Positions 12,013 through 24,955 of a stretch of 64,000 nt of DNA are shown here, one piece after another. The translations under genes and the position numbers were made by a program. The stretch's first letter is position 1; the number at the start of each line of letters is the position of its first letter. Source of the DNA: Rhinopithecus roxellana (lineage: Eukaryota > Chordata > Mammalia > Primates > Cercopithecidae); the NCBI RefSeq assembly GCF_007565055.1, contig NC_044550.1, positions 86,552,033 through 86,616,032 on the forward strand, given 5' to 3'. The notes under the pieces are model-generated. The model did not search any database. It worked only from the letters and a program-made list of their open reading frames with translations, and was not told the origin of the DNA.

Positions 12013-13205
12013 TTCTATGTATAAAATATGCCCTCTCCTGCCTACTGCAAAGAGGTCGTAAAGTATTATGAATGTTAAGCTATTAGAATACAAATTCATT
12101 TCAAAGTTTCCAATTTTATGTTCTTTTCTGAAAATAGCTTATCATTAACTTATCTATTTTGCATATTAAAAATTTACAAATAAAACCTGCATGCCTCTTC
12201 TCATGTTAGCCTTATGTCCACTGAGAGGTAGATAAAAACAAGAATTACCTCTCCAGTCCTAGAAAAGAAAAAAACTGAAACTCAGAATATATTGATAATC
12301 TGATGAGATTCCAACTCTGTTTTTTGACTCATAGTTCATTATTCTATACATTGTAGAAATACCTGTATATTTCTTTAAATTAGGGCCCATCAATTAATCA
12401 AGCATTTCCAGTACCATTATTTCTAGTAATAGAGGAAATAGATGCTGAGAGGTTGGACTCAGGCCCACAGAATACGAGATTTGAAAAATAAAATGCATTA
12501 CACCAACTTTTAGGTACAATATTAAGAAATATCATTTAAAAATCTTAAAATATGTAGAGTTCTATGTTTACTTTAGACATAGAAAACCATAAATAAAAAA
12601 AAGATCTTTCCCACTATAACAATGAGAACGAACCAGACAGTCTACAAAATAATGATTTCGTTTTTTAGCTAGAGTGCTATGGTCACAAGGCAATCTGATG
12701 GACTGCAATACAAAGTTGACAAACTCCTCCACAGAGACAGAACACAATACTATAATACCTTGGGCAGACCAAAGAGGAAGAGATGGCCACCACAGAAGCA
12801 GACAAGAAGAAACAGATAAAATTTTAATTAATCTTTAAAGGTCAATTGTGACCCAAATTTGAGAGTATAGAATCCTCAGAAGCCCTGGACAAAAGGGGCA
12901 GCTGCACTGACTCTCCTACTCTTATGTAAGGGCTTCCACTGACTGGCAACAAGAAAGAATCGTGGCAGGAAAGGAGACCTAAGAGAGACCTCCTCCATGA
13001 CGGAGGTGTGTGGATCTTCTTTTGGTTTGGAGGTGGAGCAGAAGAACCCAGAGAAGTCTATCTCCAATCCAAACACTGCATAAATGCTGCTGAGAAGGAT
13101 CAGAAAAGCCACGCATGCCCCACCTCTACACTGATACCAGGCAAGACCTGTATGCTGCTGGGGGAAGCACAAGAAACCCAAATCAGTTTATAAAGCCATT
13201 ATAAC
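12013..13205. other. Intergenic DNA; unclassified GC-richer block at 12850-13200
   Basis: The block at 12850-13200 is richer in GC than its surroundings. It gives a 101-codon frame on the minus strand (12876-13181) overlapped by a 61-codon frame on the plus strand. Neither has a recognisable domain. Its position just before L1M ORF2 sequence suggests repeat-derived DNA, but I cannot name it. I do not call a gene. Confidence 0.4.
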
Positions 13206-15330
13206 CCTGACAGCAAATCAGACAAGGCAATCACAAGAAAGGAAAATTATAGACCAATGTCCTTGATGAACATAGATACCAAAATCTTTAACAAAATTCT
13301 AGCAAATTAAATATATCAATATATGAAAAATATAAGATAAAGAAGATATTGATCACTTGGGTGTACACCAAGCATGCAAGGTTGGCTTTACATGTGAAAA
13401 TTAATGAGTGTAACTTACTACCTTAAGAGACTAAAAGAGAAAAATCAAATAATTATTTAAATAGATGCATTATACAAAATTCAACACCCATTTACATTTT
13501 TAAAAAATACTTTTATTTATAGCAAACTGAGAATAAAAGGAAACCTTCTTATGCCAAGAAAGGGAAACTATAAACCAATAGTTAATATTAGTGAAATATT
13601 TACTATCTTGCCTAAGATTTAAAAATAAGGCAGAATGTCTATAATCACTGCTTCTATTCAGCATTGTGCTAGAGTTTCTAATCAGTTAAATAAAATAAGA
13701 AAATGATAAGTAGACATAAAATTGGGGGGCAGGGAGTACAGCTGTTTTTATTAACAGATGATATGACCATGTATGTAGAAATCCTAATGAATCCAAAAGA
13801 AAACTAGCAGAACTAGAAAGTGAATTTAGCAATGTTACAGCATACAAAGTAAATTAAAATTTAACTGCAATCTATATAGTAACTGAAACAATGAGAAAAA
13901 TGTAAAATCAATATTTATAATAGTTTCAAGACTGAGTATTAAGGATAAATTTAATAAATAGCATGTAAGAACTTTACACTCAAAATATAGAACATTGAGA
14001 GACTAAAGAAGGTCTAAATTAATAAAGAGATACGCTATATTCATGGATTGAAGACTTAATTTTAAGATTGTTATTCCATGTCCCTTCAATTCATAAATAG
14101 ATTCAAAGTAATCCCAACTGAAATCACAGCAGGATTCTTCTGAAAATTGACAAGATAATTTAAAATTTTACCTGGAAAGGCAAAAGACACAAGAATAACT
14201 AAAACAATCTTAAAAAGAAATAAAACTGGAGGGCATACATGACATGACTTCAAGACTTAATATAAAGCTACAGTATTAAGATAATATGCTATTAGCAAGA
14301 GGATATACAAACAGACCAATGGAACAGAAGAAGAGTACTTAAATCGACTTGCACATATAATATCAAAGACAAAGGTACCAAAGCAATTCAGTGGAGGAGG
14401 AAAAGTCTCCTCAACAAATAGTACTATCTTAAACCACACACACAAAACAATTTCAGGTGGCTCATAGGTCAAACTATGAAAGTTAAAACAACAAAGCTAC
14501 CAGAGAAAAACAATAGAAAATCTTCACAACCCTGGAACAGACAAAACAAAATCACACTATTTCAAAAACTGAAAAAAATGGACTTAATCAAAAATAAAAA
14601 CTGTTCTTAAGAAAAGTCAAGAAAAACGTAGGCAAGCTACAGACTGTGAGTAAATATTCACAACACATGACAAAGGACTTAAACTCAGAATATATACAGA
14701 GTTCTGCAATTCAATTATAAAAAGACAACTCAATTTTTAAAATGGGCAAAGGACACAGATTCTTCACAATAGAAAATAGACAAATAAAAAATATGCATGT
14801 GAGAAAGTGCCTAGTATCATCAGTCATCAGGCAAGGATGTGTAAATTGATACCCCAATGGGTAAACCCACTGACATGATTAAAATGAGATTGACAACATA
14901 AAATGTAGAAGAGGATGTGGAGCAACTGAAATACTCATAGATGGCTGATGAGAATGTAAAATGGTACGTGGGAAAACGCTTTTGTTTCTTAGTAAACATA
15001 CATTTATGCTATGATCCAGCAATTCCACAGCCAGGTATTAAAAAAATGAATACATATGCCCACACAAATATGAATAAACAAATGCTGGTAGAAGCTTTAT
15101 GCTAGATAAAACCTGGAAATAAGATAGATGTTCAATAATATAATGAATTGATACACTGTGGTATAGTCAAACAATGGACTACTACTCATTAATAGAAAGA
15201 ATGAATTACTGATACATGCAAAAACATGGATAAATCTAAAAACATTATGCTAATTAAAAGCAGCCAGGCAGGAAAATATACATACTGTAGGATTCCATAT
15301 ATCAGCTACTGACTAATTCCGATGAGTGAA
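13206..15330 (+). mobile_element. Old L1M LINE, ORF2 and 3' part
   Basis: A degenerate reverse-transcriptase ORF2. Near 13230-13310 lies the tatagaccaatgtccttgatgaac region. The catalytic A(D)D-type motif is recognisable at 13748-13797 as a TDDM-like codon string. Near 14700-14900 is the C-terminal region (aaatgggcaaaggacacaga, aaatgagattgacaac). Near 15000-15220 are the gatccagcaattcc and caatggactactactc phrases close to the L1 3' end. All frames carry stops. It is 5'-truncated. Confidence 0.8.
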
Positions 15331-15751
15331 TTAGCTTAGTCTAGGTAGATCCAATTAGCCAGTTATCTAAATAGCAACTGCGGATTCATCAAGGCTGTTC
15401 CAAAATGGCGGATGTGAGCAGCTCATGCATACACCGAGAAGGAAAGCAGGGCCCTGAAATACTAACCTGGACAGAAAGCATTACACGGCTTTACCATCAG
15501 CTTAAACTCTCCACTATCAGGGTTCAGTTTTGCTCGTTTCAAAGTCCCAAACTGGCAAAAGTAAACTCTGATAATTGAAATCAGATCAGCATTTACTTCT
15601 AGAGGTAGAGGATGGAGCAAGGGTAAATTGCAAAGGAGCCAAAGGGAAATTTCTAAGGTGACATCTACTTGCCAAAACTGACTGAAAGGCATGTTTGAGA
15701 TCTGGTCATTCACTGAATATAAATTATATTTCAATCAAAAATGAAGACAGG
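15331..15751. other. Intergenic DNA
   Basis: Nothing recognisable apart from a possible continuation of the L1M 3'UTR. The 90-codon minus frame at 15462-15734 has no domain that I know. Confidence 0.45.
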
Positions 15752-16044
15752 GATTGCGTCAGGGGCTCACCCCTATAATACCTGCACTTTGGGAGGCTGA
15801 GACAGGAGGACAACTTGAGCCCACTGGTTTGTGACCAGCCTGGGCAACACAAGGAGACCTGTCTCTACAAAAAATTTAAAAATTAGCTGCACGTGGTGGC
15901 ACGCGCCTGTGGTCCCATCTACTTAGGAGGCTGAGGTGGGAGGATTGCTTGAGCACAGGAGATCAAGGCTGAAGTGAGCTATGATCGTGCTGCTGAACTC
16001 CAGAGAAACAGGGTGAGACCCTGTCTTTAAAAAAAAAAAAAAAG
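15752..16044 (+). mobile_element. AluJ-like SINE
   Basis: A complete but strongly diverged Alu with both arms (tgcactttgggaggctgaga, cctgggcaacacaaggagac, attgcttgagcacaggagat) and an A tail at 16029-16043. The divergence and the gcttgagc-type second-arm variants suggest AluJ age. Confidence 0.85.
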
Positions 16045-16217
16045 ACAAGTTAAATATTCAACTTATCTTCTATTAGTATCCCCACATAAGCAATTTATAC
16101 ACAATTTATATTATTCTTTTCATGGTGCCAAATCAAATTTGAGTCATATTCCTGAAAGCTCAAAAGCTCCTACCAAATATTTTAAAGATACTTTCTTAAT
16201 TTAAAGTTCATCTTTAG

Positions 16218-16518
16218 GCCAGGTGCAGTGGCTCATGCCTATAATTCCAGCACTTTGGGAGGCTGAGGTGGGTGGATCACTTGAGCCCAGGAGTTTGAGA
16301 CCAGCCTGGGAAATATGGCGAAACTCTATCTCTACAAAAAATAAAAAATAAAAAAATTAGCCAGGCATAGTGGCATGCAACTGTAGTCCCAGCTACTTGG
16401 AAGGCTGAAGTGGGAGGATCCCTTGAGACAGCGAGGTGGAGGTTGCATTAAGCCGAGACCACACCACTGCACTCCCGCCTGGGTGACACAGTGAGACAAC
16501 TGCATCTTTAAAATAAAA
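16218..16518 (+). mobile_element. Alu (AluS/J) SINE
   Basis: Starts ggccaggtgcagtggctc. Both arms are present, with an A-rich linker containing extra aaataaaaaataaaa units. The tail is a short ctttaaaataaaat. Confidence 0.88.
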
Positions 16519-16721
16519 TATTTGCAAAATAAATTAGAGCATTTCAAAATCTAAAGTAGCCAACTCAATTTTCTGAAATTAAGCTCTTGTTCTTTCACTA
16601 GCACATGCAATAAGTTTAAAAATTATTTCTTGAATGTTGCATTCAGGTGGATTTCAAAGTATACTGAGAATCAAAATTCTTGTGGTTATTTTAAATTGAC
16701 TTCAGAATTTTAGAACAATTG

Positions 16722-16915
16722 TTTTAATTTTAAAAATTTGTGGGTACATAGTAGGCATATATATTTATGGAGTGCTTGAGATATTTTCGTACAGGCATGT
16801 AACACATAATAATTACATCATGGAAAACTGGATATTCATCCTCTCAAGCATGTATCCTTTGTGTTACAAATAATCCAGTTATACTCTATTAGTTACTTTA
16901 AAATGCAGAACAATA
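16722..16915 (-). mobile_element. L1 3'UTR fragment, antisense
   Basis: The + strand reads ttgtgggtacatagtaggca, tatttatggagtgcttgaga, acaggcatgtaacacataat and cctctcaagcatgtatcctt, the reverse complement of an L1PB/L1MA-type 3'UTR. Confidence 0.65.
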
Positions 16916-16984
16916 TCATATTAAATGATCAACAATTCAAGTATTAACACTTTATTCTAAACAAAGTAATCAGTAAAGTTTAGT

Positions 16985-17100
16985 GCTTCACAATTTATAA
17001 ATTAACCTCTACATAAACAATCTCACCTGGTCCTCACATTCACCCTGAGAAGTAGATGAAAGTGGTTTCCTCCCCCATTTTAAAAAAAGGCAAAGCTATC
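16985..17100 (+). repeat. MIR fragment
   Basis: Degenerate MIR core: aatctcacctggtcctcaca, ccctgagaagtagatgaaag, cccattttaaaaaaaggcaa. Confidence 0.55.
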
Positions 17101-17424
17101 GTTTTCTCTTCTCTTAATATTCTTCCTTATCTTGCTTGAAAATTCTCTTTTCTTTAAAACTGTCTTCCTTCTGGATTGCTTAAATTCTAACCACATTTTG
17201 CACTTCTATATCATCTTTGTTTAAGGCTTTTCCCATAGTTAACATCTGCAGTTTTTCTAAAGAAGTTATCCTTTTTATCCAACGTTGTGTTTGTGTGATT
17301 TTTTTTCTCTCATTTTGAGGCCAATCTTTTGATACAAAGACAATTTAATGGAGTCCAGAATATATTAAAAGCTTTTTAACAACCGGATAACATCCCTGAT
17401 CCACCTTTCAGAAAATGTGTTCAT

Positions 17425-17716
17425 TCAGGCACAGTGGCTCACGCCTGTATAATCCCAGCACTTTAGGAGGCCGAGGCCAGTGGATCATCTAAGGTCAGGA
17501 GTTCAAGACCAGTCTGGTCAACATGGTAAAACCCCGTCCACACCAAAAATACAAAACTTAGCCGAGCGTGGTGGTGCACGCCTGTAGTCCCAGATACTCA
17601 GGAGGCTGAGGCAGGAGATCACTTGAACCCAGGAAGCAGAGCTTGCAGTGAGCCGAGATCGTGCCACTGCACTCCAGCCTGGGTGACAGAGTGAGACTCT
17701 GTTCCAAAAAAAAAAG
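17425..17716 (+). mobile_element. AluS-like SINE
   Basis: Full-length Alu (aggcacagtggctcacgcct through gagtgagactctgttcc) with a 10-base A tail. Confidence 0.9.
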
Positions 17717-19794
17717 TATTCTCATTTTAATTGATGCTCAAATATTTAACTCTGAAGAAACAAAACAATAGAAAAATAGAAAAGAATTATAATAAAAAGA
17801 TAAAATAATTATGTTATTTAGCCAGTTTATTTAATGTTTTTCTCTACATCTATTTATTAATTCTGATTGAAATTATTTTTAAAAGACCCAGGATATTACA
17901 ATCACCCACAAAATCCTTCCCCATATTTAATTATGCCCTATTTCAGAAACACTGAAATTGGAGAAAAATTATAAATACCATTTTAAAAATCAATGTCCTA
18001 CAAATAAATTGAAGAAAAACACTTTCATTCATACACAATTAGATGAAAATGATTTGGGGCAATTAAAGATCATGAAAAACATAAGCAAAAATATTTTTAA
18101 AGTCTGTAGGTTTTCTCTTTTTGTAAATGGGATGTAAATGGTCTCATTTTTCAAACACAATAAGAGAAAAATGCATCAGTCATTTAAATGTATTTTTAAT
18201 ATATTTCCCAACCATATTTTCCCCTACAGAGGAATTTAGCAAAATATTATAATATCAGAAAAAGAAAAATTTAGAACATTAAAATTATCATTATTTCCAT
18301 GATTTGGTTTCTTTGCTGTTCCTTAAGTCAGATAAAGCTCATAAAGTGTTATATAGCATGATTGTAATTTACAAGGGTCATGAATTATTAACGCTAATTT
18401 TTAAAACATATGCCAGAGAAACTACCTTGGGGATAAAAAAAGATTGTTAATCTGTTTGGGAAATTGTTTTTTAAAAAAGGCAAACTAGGGATAAGATCTT
18501 GATTTTGTATTCTAAAAATTACTTCAAAAATTAGTTATAAAAATTAGTCACTGTAGACAAATTAACCAACATTAATACTTTGTCTATCTGTGGACGAAGT
18601 TAAATATTCAGTGTGTATACTCAAGAAGAAATAGTCCAGACGGTGAACAAGGGGGAAAAGAATCAGAAAATGCTTGCACAGAGAGTTGCTTTATAGGGCT
18701 GAGAGTTTAAGTAATTAATATGACATTTAATAAATGGCACTTTGAAGAACTGCTAAGCTTCAGTAAACTTTCAAGTCAAACCAACTTTGCTTATTATTTT
18801 AAAACAATAGAATTATAGTATATTTTGCCAGCATAATTTTACTACCTCATGTTTAAAAGATTCATATAGATGAAATGCTTGAAAGAAACATTGCATATAT
18901 ATAGCCACTGTATTTCCCAGTGGACACAGCTTAGCACAAACTGATAAAAATGAGAGGTTGTAAAATAAATCTATTTTCATACCCATTGGTGTGTAATTGA
19001 ATAGATTCTTCAAATAGGTGCTATAAATTAATTCCAACTTTAAGGCAATGAAATATTTTATCTCTTGCAAAGTAGTCAGGAATGACAAAAAGTATTTTCC
19101 TCCTTCAGCAAATAAGAGATATTCTGTGATCCTAACAGTTATTGCCTTCATATATCTAAACTATAAACTCATCTATGGACTACACAGGAAAATTTGGAGC
19201 TCCTTCAAAGCTCAGTCATCCAAAGACAACAGAAATCCTCATTGGTTTAAAGTACATTTTAGAACACTAGAATATTGTTCCAGTATATTAAATTTGAGAA
19301 TGACTTTTATTTTGCTATGAGTTAGAACACAATAATGAATAGTTCTCCTTAGATTTGGGACAGATTCAAAAATGTATTTAGGGACACAAACAAGTCTACC
19401 GGTTCATAAAATTTGTGTCACTCTTTGCCATATGTATTCTAGAGAGAACCATATGTTACTTTTTTTAAAAAATCTAAATAATTGGTGGTTACTTAGCAGA
19501 ACTCATACACAATATAGTACCTGCCCTAGAGTGGTTTATATTCTAAGAAATTTATGTTCAATAAGAATCAGTAGCCTACAGCTCAGTACTGACCTTTATA
19601 AAATTGTTTTAACTTTTTCCTCTTTTTTACTTAAAAAAAAACAAAACGTTATTTACCACAGTTATGTTCAATCAAACAAGCAATACTTAACCAGACATAG
19701 GAACAACAACATAGCATGGTTTTCTTTGGGCCAAACTAATTGTAATGCCTAGCATTTCAGTTTTACACATGGAACTATTGTCTACAACCTCAGC
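17717..19794. other. AT-rich intergenic DNA, no gene seen
   Basis: The 112-codon minus frame at 18813-19151 and the 126-codon plus frame at 19372-19752 are the longest non-transposon frames here. Their residue composition (rich in Leu, Phe, Tyr, Ile, Asn, Lys) is what chance frames in AT-rich DNA give. No domain is recognisable, and neither frame has a convincing promoter or splice context that I can see. Confidence 0.5.
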
Positions 19795-19905
19795 AGGTAA
19801 TTATTTAATATTTACTAGATGCAGATAAACACTGAATACCTACTATGTGTCACGCATGTACCAAGTGTTGAGAATGCAAGACGAACAAGAAAAAAACCCA
19901 GGCTT
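19795..19905 (-). repeat. L2 LINE fragment, antisense
   Basis: The + strand reads gaatacctactatgtgtcac, gtaccaagtgttgagaatgc and aagacgaacaag, the reverse complement of the L2 3' end. Confidence 0.6.
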
Positions 19906-20984
19906 TAAAAAGCATACCATCTAATGGGGAAAAGTAAATTTAAAAAATTCACTATCACTTTGTGCTAAGTGTTATCGTAGATTTATGTTGTGGAGGCTCG
20001 CTCAAAGACAAAGCAACTCTACCAGAGGAAGTCTAGGGATAGCTCCATGGCTGATGAGATGTTTAAGCTGGACATCAAAGGCTGGTAAGTAGGTCTACCA
20101 AGGGGTGAAAGAGATTCAGTTCCTCAGAATACAGCAACAATAAAAATGAGGAGATCAGGCTCTGAGTCTCTTGTTATCAGAGTACTCAAATCCTTTTTAG
20201 AAGATCTCTATGACTTAAGTATCAAGCACTGTTAATCCAAACAGGAGGGTGTAAGTGAGAAAACCCAGTCAAAATCCAGAGGTTGCCAATGGTATTCAGA
20301 GACGCTTGGCAGTCAGGAACTTGTAAAAAACAAGTAATTGTTTAATACTGTGGCCTGTTCCTAGATGCTATAACTAGAAACTTCAAATAAATATCTCCAG
20401 TGGGTTACACTTTAGATTCTTGTTTTAATTCCTGGGTTTACAGACTCCACCTTCTTACTCTTAATATATTTCCAATCATAATTTTATATTAAATGATGAT
20501 GTATCCAGGCCTTATTCTTCACAGTTAGTGGACTTTTTAGTGATAAAGTGGTCTAAATGGATACATGGTGACCCAACACCCAGTTTGCCCAAGACTGCCT
20601 TGCTTTTAGCTCCAAGAAAACAGCTCCGTCTAAGGCAAACTGGACCAATTGGTCACCCTAAAATTTCCTATTCCCAAAGCATCTAGCAAAATAGATGTTC
20701 AGCACCTCCTTTTCTAGTAAATTTGGTTTTTTTAATCTACTATTATAAAATACAACATGGAGAAAAGCATTTAAATTATATACCTACAGTTTTTAATAGT
20801 GGGCCACTTAGCAGAAACAATATAGATGCTACCACCACAAGGAAGAATCCTTCCTTCCCAAAATACTTTTCCTCCCCCAACAGCTAACAACTTTCCTAAC
20901 TTTTCTTGTAAATATTTGCCTTCTTAAAAAAAAATAAATTTGCCAATAGTGTTAAACTATAAATCTTAGCTTTAACTTTTTATT
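19906..20984. other. Intergenic DNA, no gene seen
   Basis: AT-rich, with the possible upstream remainder of the L2 at 19906-20000. Nothing else recognisable. Confidence 0.5.
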
Positions 20985-21955
20985 TGAATTTGATCTACCA
21001 AGACACTTTTATGTTTTGCTTTTATTGATCAACATTGTTCATAAAACTGATTTCTGTTATTGTATGCAAATGTAGATTGTCTACTTTTTTGTTATATAGT
21101 CTTATCTTGAATGCATATTCCACAATTTATTTATCTATTGAACTGTTGGTGACATTTGAATTGTTAGAAGTTTGAGGTTATTACAGAGTATACTGCTGTA
21201 AACATTCCCGTATGTTCATCTTGGAGTACATGTGCAAGAGGTTCTCTAGGACTGTGCTAGTGTGGTCCACAGATTAGCAGAACCTTCAACATGTGGGAGT
21301 TTGATAGAAATGCAGATGCTCAGGCCTCATTCCAGACCTACTGAATAAGAATTTCCATTTTAACAACATTCATTTACATATTAAGGTCTGTGTGAATAGT
21401 ATGCACAGAAAAATAAAAGAAGCACTCCCCCAGAATATAACGTAAAGAGTGCAATCACTGGAATTAAACTTTACTTGGCACCAGCAGTCTACCAGCCTTC
21501 CGTATCCTCACCAACACTTTGCACTGTCAGTCTTTTAGATCTATAACTATCTGGTGGGTATAGACTAGACTCTCCTAGATTTGCTTTCATATTCTTAATC
21601 GCTAATAAGATTGAGCATCTTTCTATAAGTTCATAGAGGATTTGGATTTCTTCATTTTTAAACCTCACTTTCTAGTCCTCAGTCCAGTTTTCTGTTAGGT
21701 TGTTCCTCATTTACTCTTTAGTTTCCAGAAATGTCTTATACATGTAGGTTTTTTAAAATTGTTGGTTATATGTATTACAATTTTTTGCAAGCCAGAGAGG
21801 CTTATCATTTCACTCCTTTATTTGATGAACAGAAGTTCTTAATTTTAATGTAACTTAATCAGTTTTTAATTGATGTTTGTGATTATGCATCTTCTTTAAG
21901 AAATCCTATCCTACTGCAAAATCAGTGTATTTTCCTATATTTTCTGCAGAAGTTA
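20985..21955 (-). mobile_element. L1M LINE 3' part, antisense, split by a MER5-like element
   Basis: On the + strand, tttatctattgaactgttgg, gttattacagagtatactgc, gtatcctcaccaacactttg and gctaataagattgagcatct follow the order of an antisense L1M ORF2 C-terminus. The segment at 21245-21430 interrupts it. Confidence 0.65.
21245..21430 (+). mobile_element. MER5-type (hAT-Charlie) DNA transposon
   Basis: The phrases tagtgtggtccacagattag, tgatagaaatgcagatgctc, aggcctcattccagacctac and tgaataagaatttccatttt occur in MER5A/MER5B order, ending in gaagcactccc. This is a non-autonomous hAT element of about 185 bp inserted in the older L1M. Confidence 0.75.
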
Positions 21956-21959
21956 AAAG

Positions 21960-22130
21960 ATCCACATTTTTTAATTTTTTAATTGAAATGTAACTCATGC
22001 AGAAAATTGAACATAAGAATTCAACTTTAGGAATTTTCACAAACTTCTTGGTTAATAGTGCTTAGATTAAGAACCAGAACATTTCAAACAATCCAGGAGC
22101 CCCTCTGATGCTCCCCTTTAATCAGTACTG
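21960..22130 (-). mobile_element. L1M/L1ME 3'UTR-like fragment, antisense
   Basis: The stretch tttttaattgaaatgtaact, gaattcaactttaggaattt, aagaaccagaacatttcaaa resembles the antisense 3'UTR of old L1 (usually ttgaggtataattcacata...). The match is degraded. Confidence 0.4.
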
Positions 22131-22264
22131 CCCAAAAGTAAGGTAATGTGAGACAGCTGTCTAATTTCAACTTTTTCTATGATGATAATTTCTCTATTGT
22201 GTATTGAAAAATCACTTCTTTTTCCATTCATACGTAGCACTGCCTTTTTAGTATACAAAATATG

Positions 22265-22860
22265 CATATAGGGTGCAGATCCCTTGGCAAACTCACAGCC
22301 CCAGACTGACCTGGAGATTACTTTCCCAAGGCCCTTTCAGGAAAGACATCACACTCCAAACCTCCTGCCAACAGTGGCACCCAGCTCCCTCTGCTCACCT
22401 ATCCCTTCCCAGAGGCTTGTCTTCCATTACCCTCCTGATGTGGACACCAGGCATTCCAGGTCTCCCACCCACAGCAGCATCCCTACCTACTTCCTCTGCA
22501 CACCTGCATGCCTGTGTCCATGCCCCTGACTGAGACTTGCTTGCAACCCAGAGGAATACTTCCTGCTTACCCAGTGAATGTGGACTGGCTCAGACACACA
22601 GTGAACTTTTCTGCCATCCAGTGGTCTGCAACTATACCTTCTCTAAAGAAGTCTGAATCCCCAGCCATGGGGGGAAGGCATCCAAGATTTTCCATCCCTA
22701 GGTACTCTCTGTCAGCCTTAGGGAATCCTATAGAGTTCTCTTAAATCTAATAGTTATTCTTTTATCAAGGTTTAATAATTCTTTATATTATACTTCCCCT
22801 TAATTAAATCGCTCTATTGTTTATGTCTCTTGATTAGACCCAGACTAATATAAATCTTTT
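22265..22860 (+). repeat. GC-rich unclassified block, probably repeat-derived
   Basis: A sharply GC-richer, pyrimidine-biased block within AT-rich DNA, ending in tgattagacccagactaata, an ending similar to several LTRs. It carries overlapping frames of 86 and 81 codons (22273-22533, 22284-22529). The two compete in different phases and neither shows a known domain, so I read them as by-products of low stop frequency. Family unknown. Confidence 0.4.
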
Positions 22861-22929
22861 CTATTTCTGAAATATAAACATTTAATATCCTCTGAAATAT
22901 CAGATTAGAGTTATTTACTATTTGAATGC

Positions 22930-24955
22930 ATCATAGATTCTTGAGTTGTTTTTTTTTAAGTCAGTTGGGTATAGCATATTTTTCCAGAATATTTTTATTA
23001 TGTCTAAATATTCAAAACTATTGGTATAACATCTCTCTCTTTTCTGTTAGTCTATTATATCTATAATATCACCTTTTACATTCTTAATATTGATAAAAGG
23101 TCTAAAAAGATATACTACATAAGCAGTAATCAAAAGAAAGTTGACAAACCTTTTACTTCAACTTTTCTATATCCTATGTTTTAAATGTGTCTTTTATATT
23201 TGATCATTGATTTCCATACTCTGAAGTTCTTTCACTTTCAACTGGTATATTTCATTCATTTATGTTCAATTAATAACTTTTTTAGGCCAGGTGCGGTGGC
23301 TCATGCCTGTAATCCCAGCACTTTGGGAGGCTGAGGCGGGCAGATCACCTGAGGTCAGCAGTTTGAAACCAGCTTGGCCAACATGGTGAAAGCCCATCTC
23401 TACCAAAAATACAAAAATTATCTGGGTGTGGTGGCAGGCAACTGTAATCCCAGCTACTCAGGAGGTTGAGGCAGGAGAATTGGTTGAACCCAGGGGGTGG
23501 AGGTTGCAGTGAGCTGGGATAGTGCCACTGCACTCCAACCTGGGTGACAAGAGTGAAACTCCATCTCAAAAAATAATAACTTTTTTTGTGTTCACCTTCT
23601 AATTTGTCTTTTCTCTTTTGCCACTTGTTCCTTTTCTCCCCCTTCTTGTCCCTATTTGCATTAAATACTTTTTATTATGTTGTTTGAAACCCGCTACTAG
23701 TCTGAAAGTTGTATAGTTTTAAAAGTGATATTATAGATACTAAAAAATGCATATGTTAAAATTTTACCCACTTTTTGGATAAAACAACTCAACTGCTCTT
23801 TAATACCTTAATTTATATATTAATGTATAGATAATAGATTGATTATAATCACTATTTTGGGCTTTTAAAGTCTTTAAAGGAAAATTTTATTTTCCCTTAT
23901 ATTTCAGGTCTCCCTTCTAAGAACATATTTTTTTGGTTCTAAAGTACAATTTTATTATTTCCTTCATGAAAGTTTGTTGGTCATAAACACATTGTTTCTA
24001 TTTATCTACTTTGTCTTTATTTATCAAGCATCCTGAAATATGCTTGTGGAATTTTAGATTGGCAGTTGTGTTTCTCAAATTTAGTAAAGTTATTATTCTA
24101 CTATCTTCAGGCTTTCATTATCACTGTGAGAAATCAGTTATTTTACTATTCTTGCTTTGGAAATAATTTTTCTCTATTTTTCTTAACCTTTTTCTTTTAC
24201 TTCTGTTGCTTTTCCTTTTTTTCTTCTCTTTTTGCTGGCTTTTAAAAATTATTTCTCTTTTTGTTTGGTTTTCTTCATCTTCACTATGATTTCAAAGTGT
24301 ATATTTCTTCGTATTAATCAAATTTAAGATTAATTGGGTCTCTTGAATCTAAGAATTAATGTCTCTCATCATTTGTGAAACATTCTGAGCCATTGTCCCT
24401 ACAGATGTGGCCTTTTCCATATTCACAAGAGAAAATATTCTCTCCTTTTTGGACTCTTGATTATAGGAATGTAAGATCTTGGCAGTTTTTTTTTTTTTTT
24501 TTTTTTTTTTTTTGTATCATTCTTACCTACTTTTTTGTATTTTCTTTCTCATTGCTGTGTGTTGATTCTGGATAACTCACTCCACTAGTTACCTCTTCCC
24601 TGCTGCATTCAATATGCTAACAAATACGTTCATTGACAATATATTTTTTCTAGATATGCTATTCTATTTCAAATTTATGTGCCTTTTTATAATTTCCTAT
24701 TTTCTGCAGATATTTTCAACTTTTCATTTATTTCTTTAAACATATGGAATACAATTGCTTTAGTATCTAAATCTGATCATTACAATATCTGAATCTGATT
24801 GAACCTGTTACTATTGTCTATTTTTTCCATTGGTTTTTGTACCTTTTGCCTTGTTTCCTTATGTGCTTAGCTATTATTGACTCCTTATTTGTCGTTGTCT
24901 TTAAAAAATAATTTGCATAAGTTACCTTTATTCAATATGGTTCACATTTCCTTCT
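22930..24955 (-). mobile_element. Old L1M/HAL1 LINE, antisense, carrying an Alu
   Basis: T-rich + strand text that reads as antisense L1 ORF1/ORF2. In particular, 24040-24200 (ttttagattggcagttgtgt, ctatcttcaggctttcatta, actgtgagaaatcagttatt) corresponds to the antisense ORF1 C-terminal domain. Boundaries are soft. The Alu at 23284-23573 and a poly(T) at 24487-24513 lie inside it. Confidence 0.5.
23271..23586 (+). mobile_element. AluS SINE with perfect target-site duplication
   Basis: A full-length Alu (23284-23573) between 13-bp direct repeats taataactttttt at 23271-23283 and 23574-23586. The A tail is very short (aaaaa), so the duplication begins almost at once. Confidence 0.92.

Noticed and set aside
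12876..13181. A 101-codon minus frame with a start, as a possible small protein
   Set aside because: No recognisable family, an overlapping opposite-strand frame, and adjacency to L1M sequence. Kept only as an unclassified block.
19372..19752. A 126-codon frame outside recognised repeats
   Set aside because: AT-rich chance composition, no domain, no supportive context; expected at this length in 64 kb.
22273..22533. Two overlapping proline- and histidine-rich frames as an exon
   Set aside because: Dual open phases in a pyrimidine-biased block, without domain or clear splice context; more likely a repeat.
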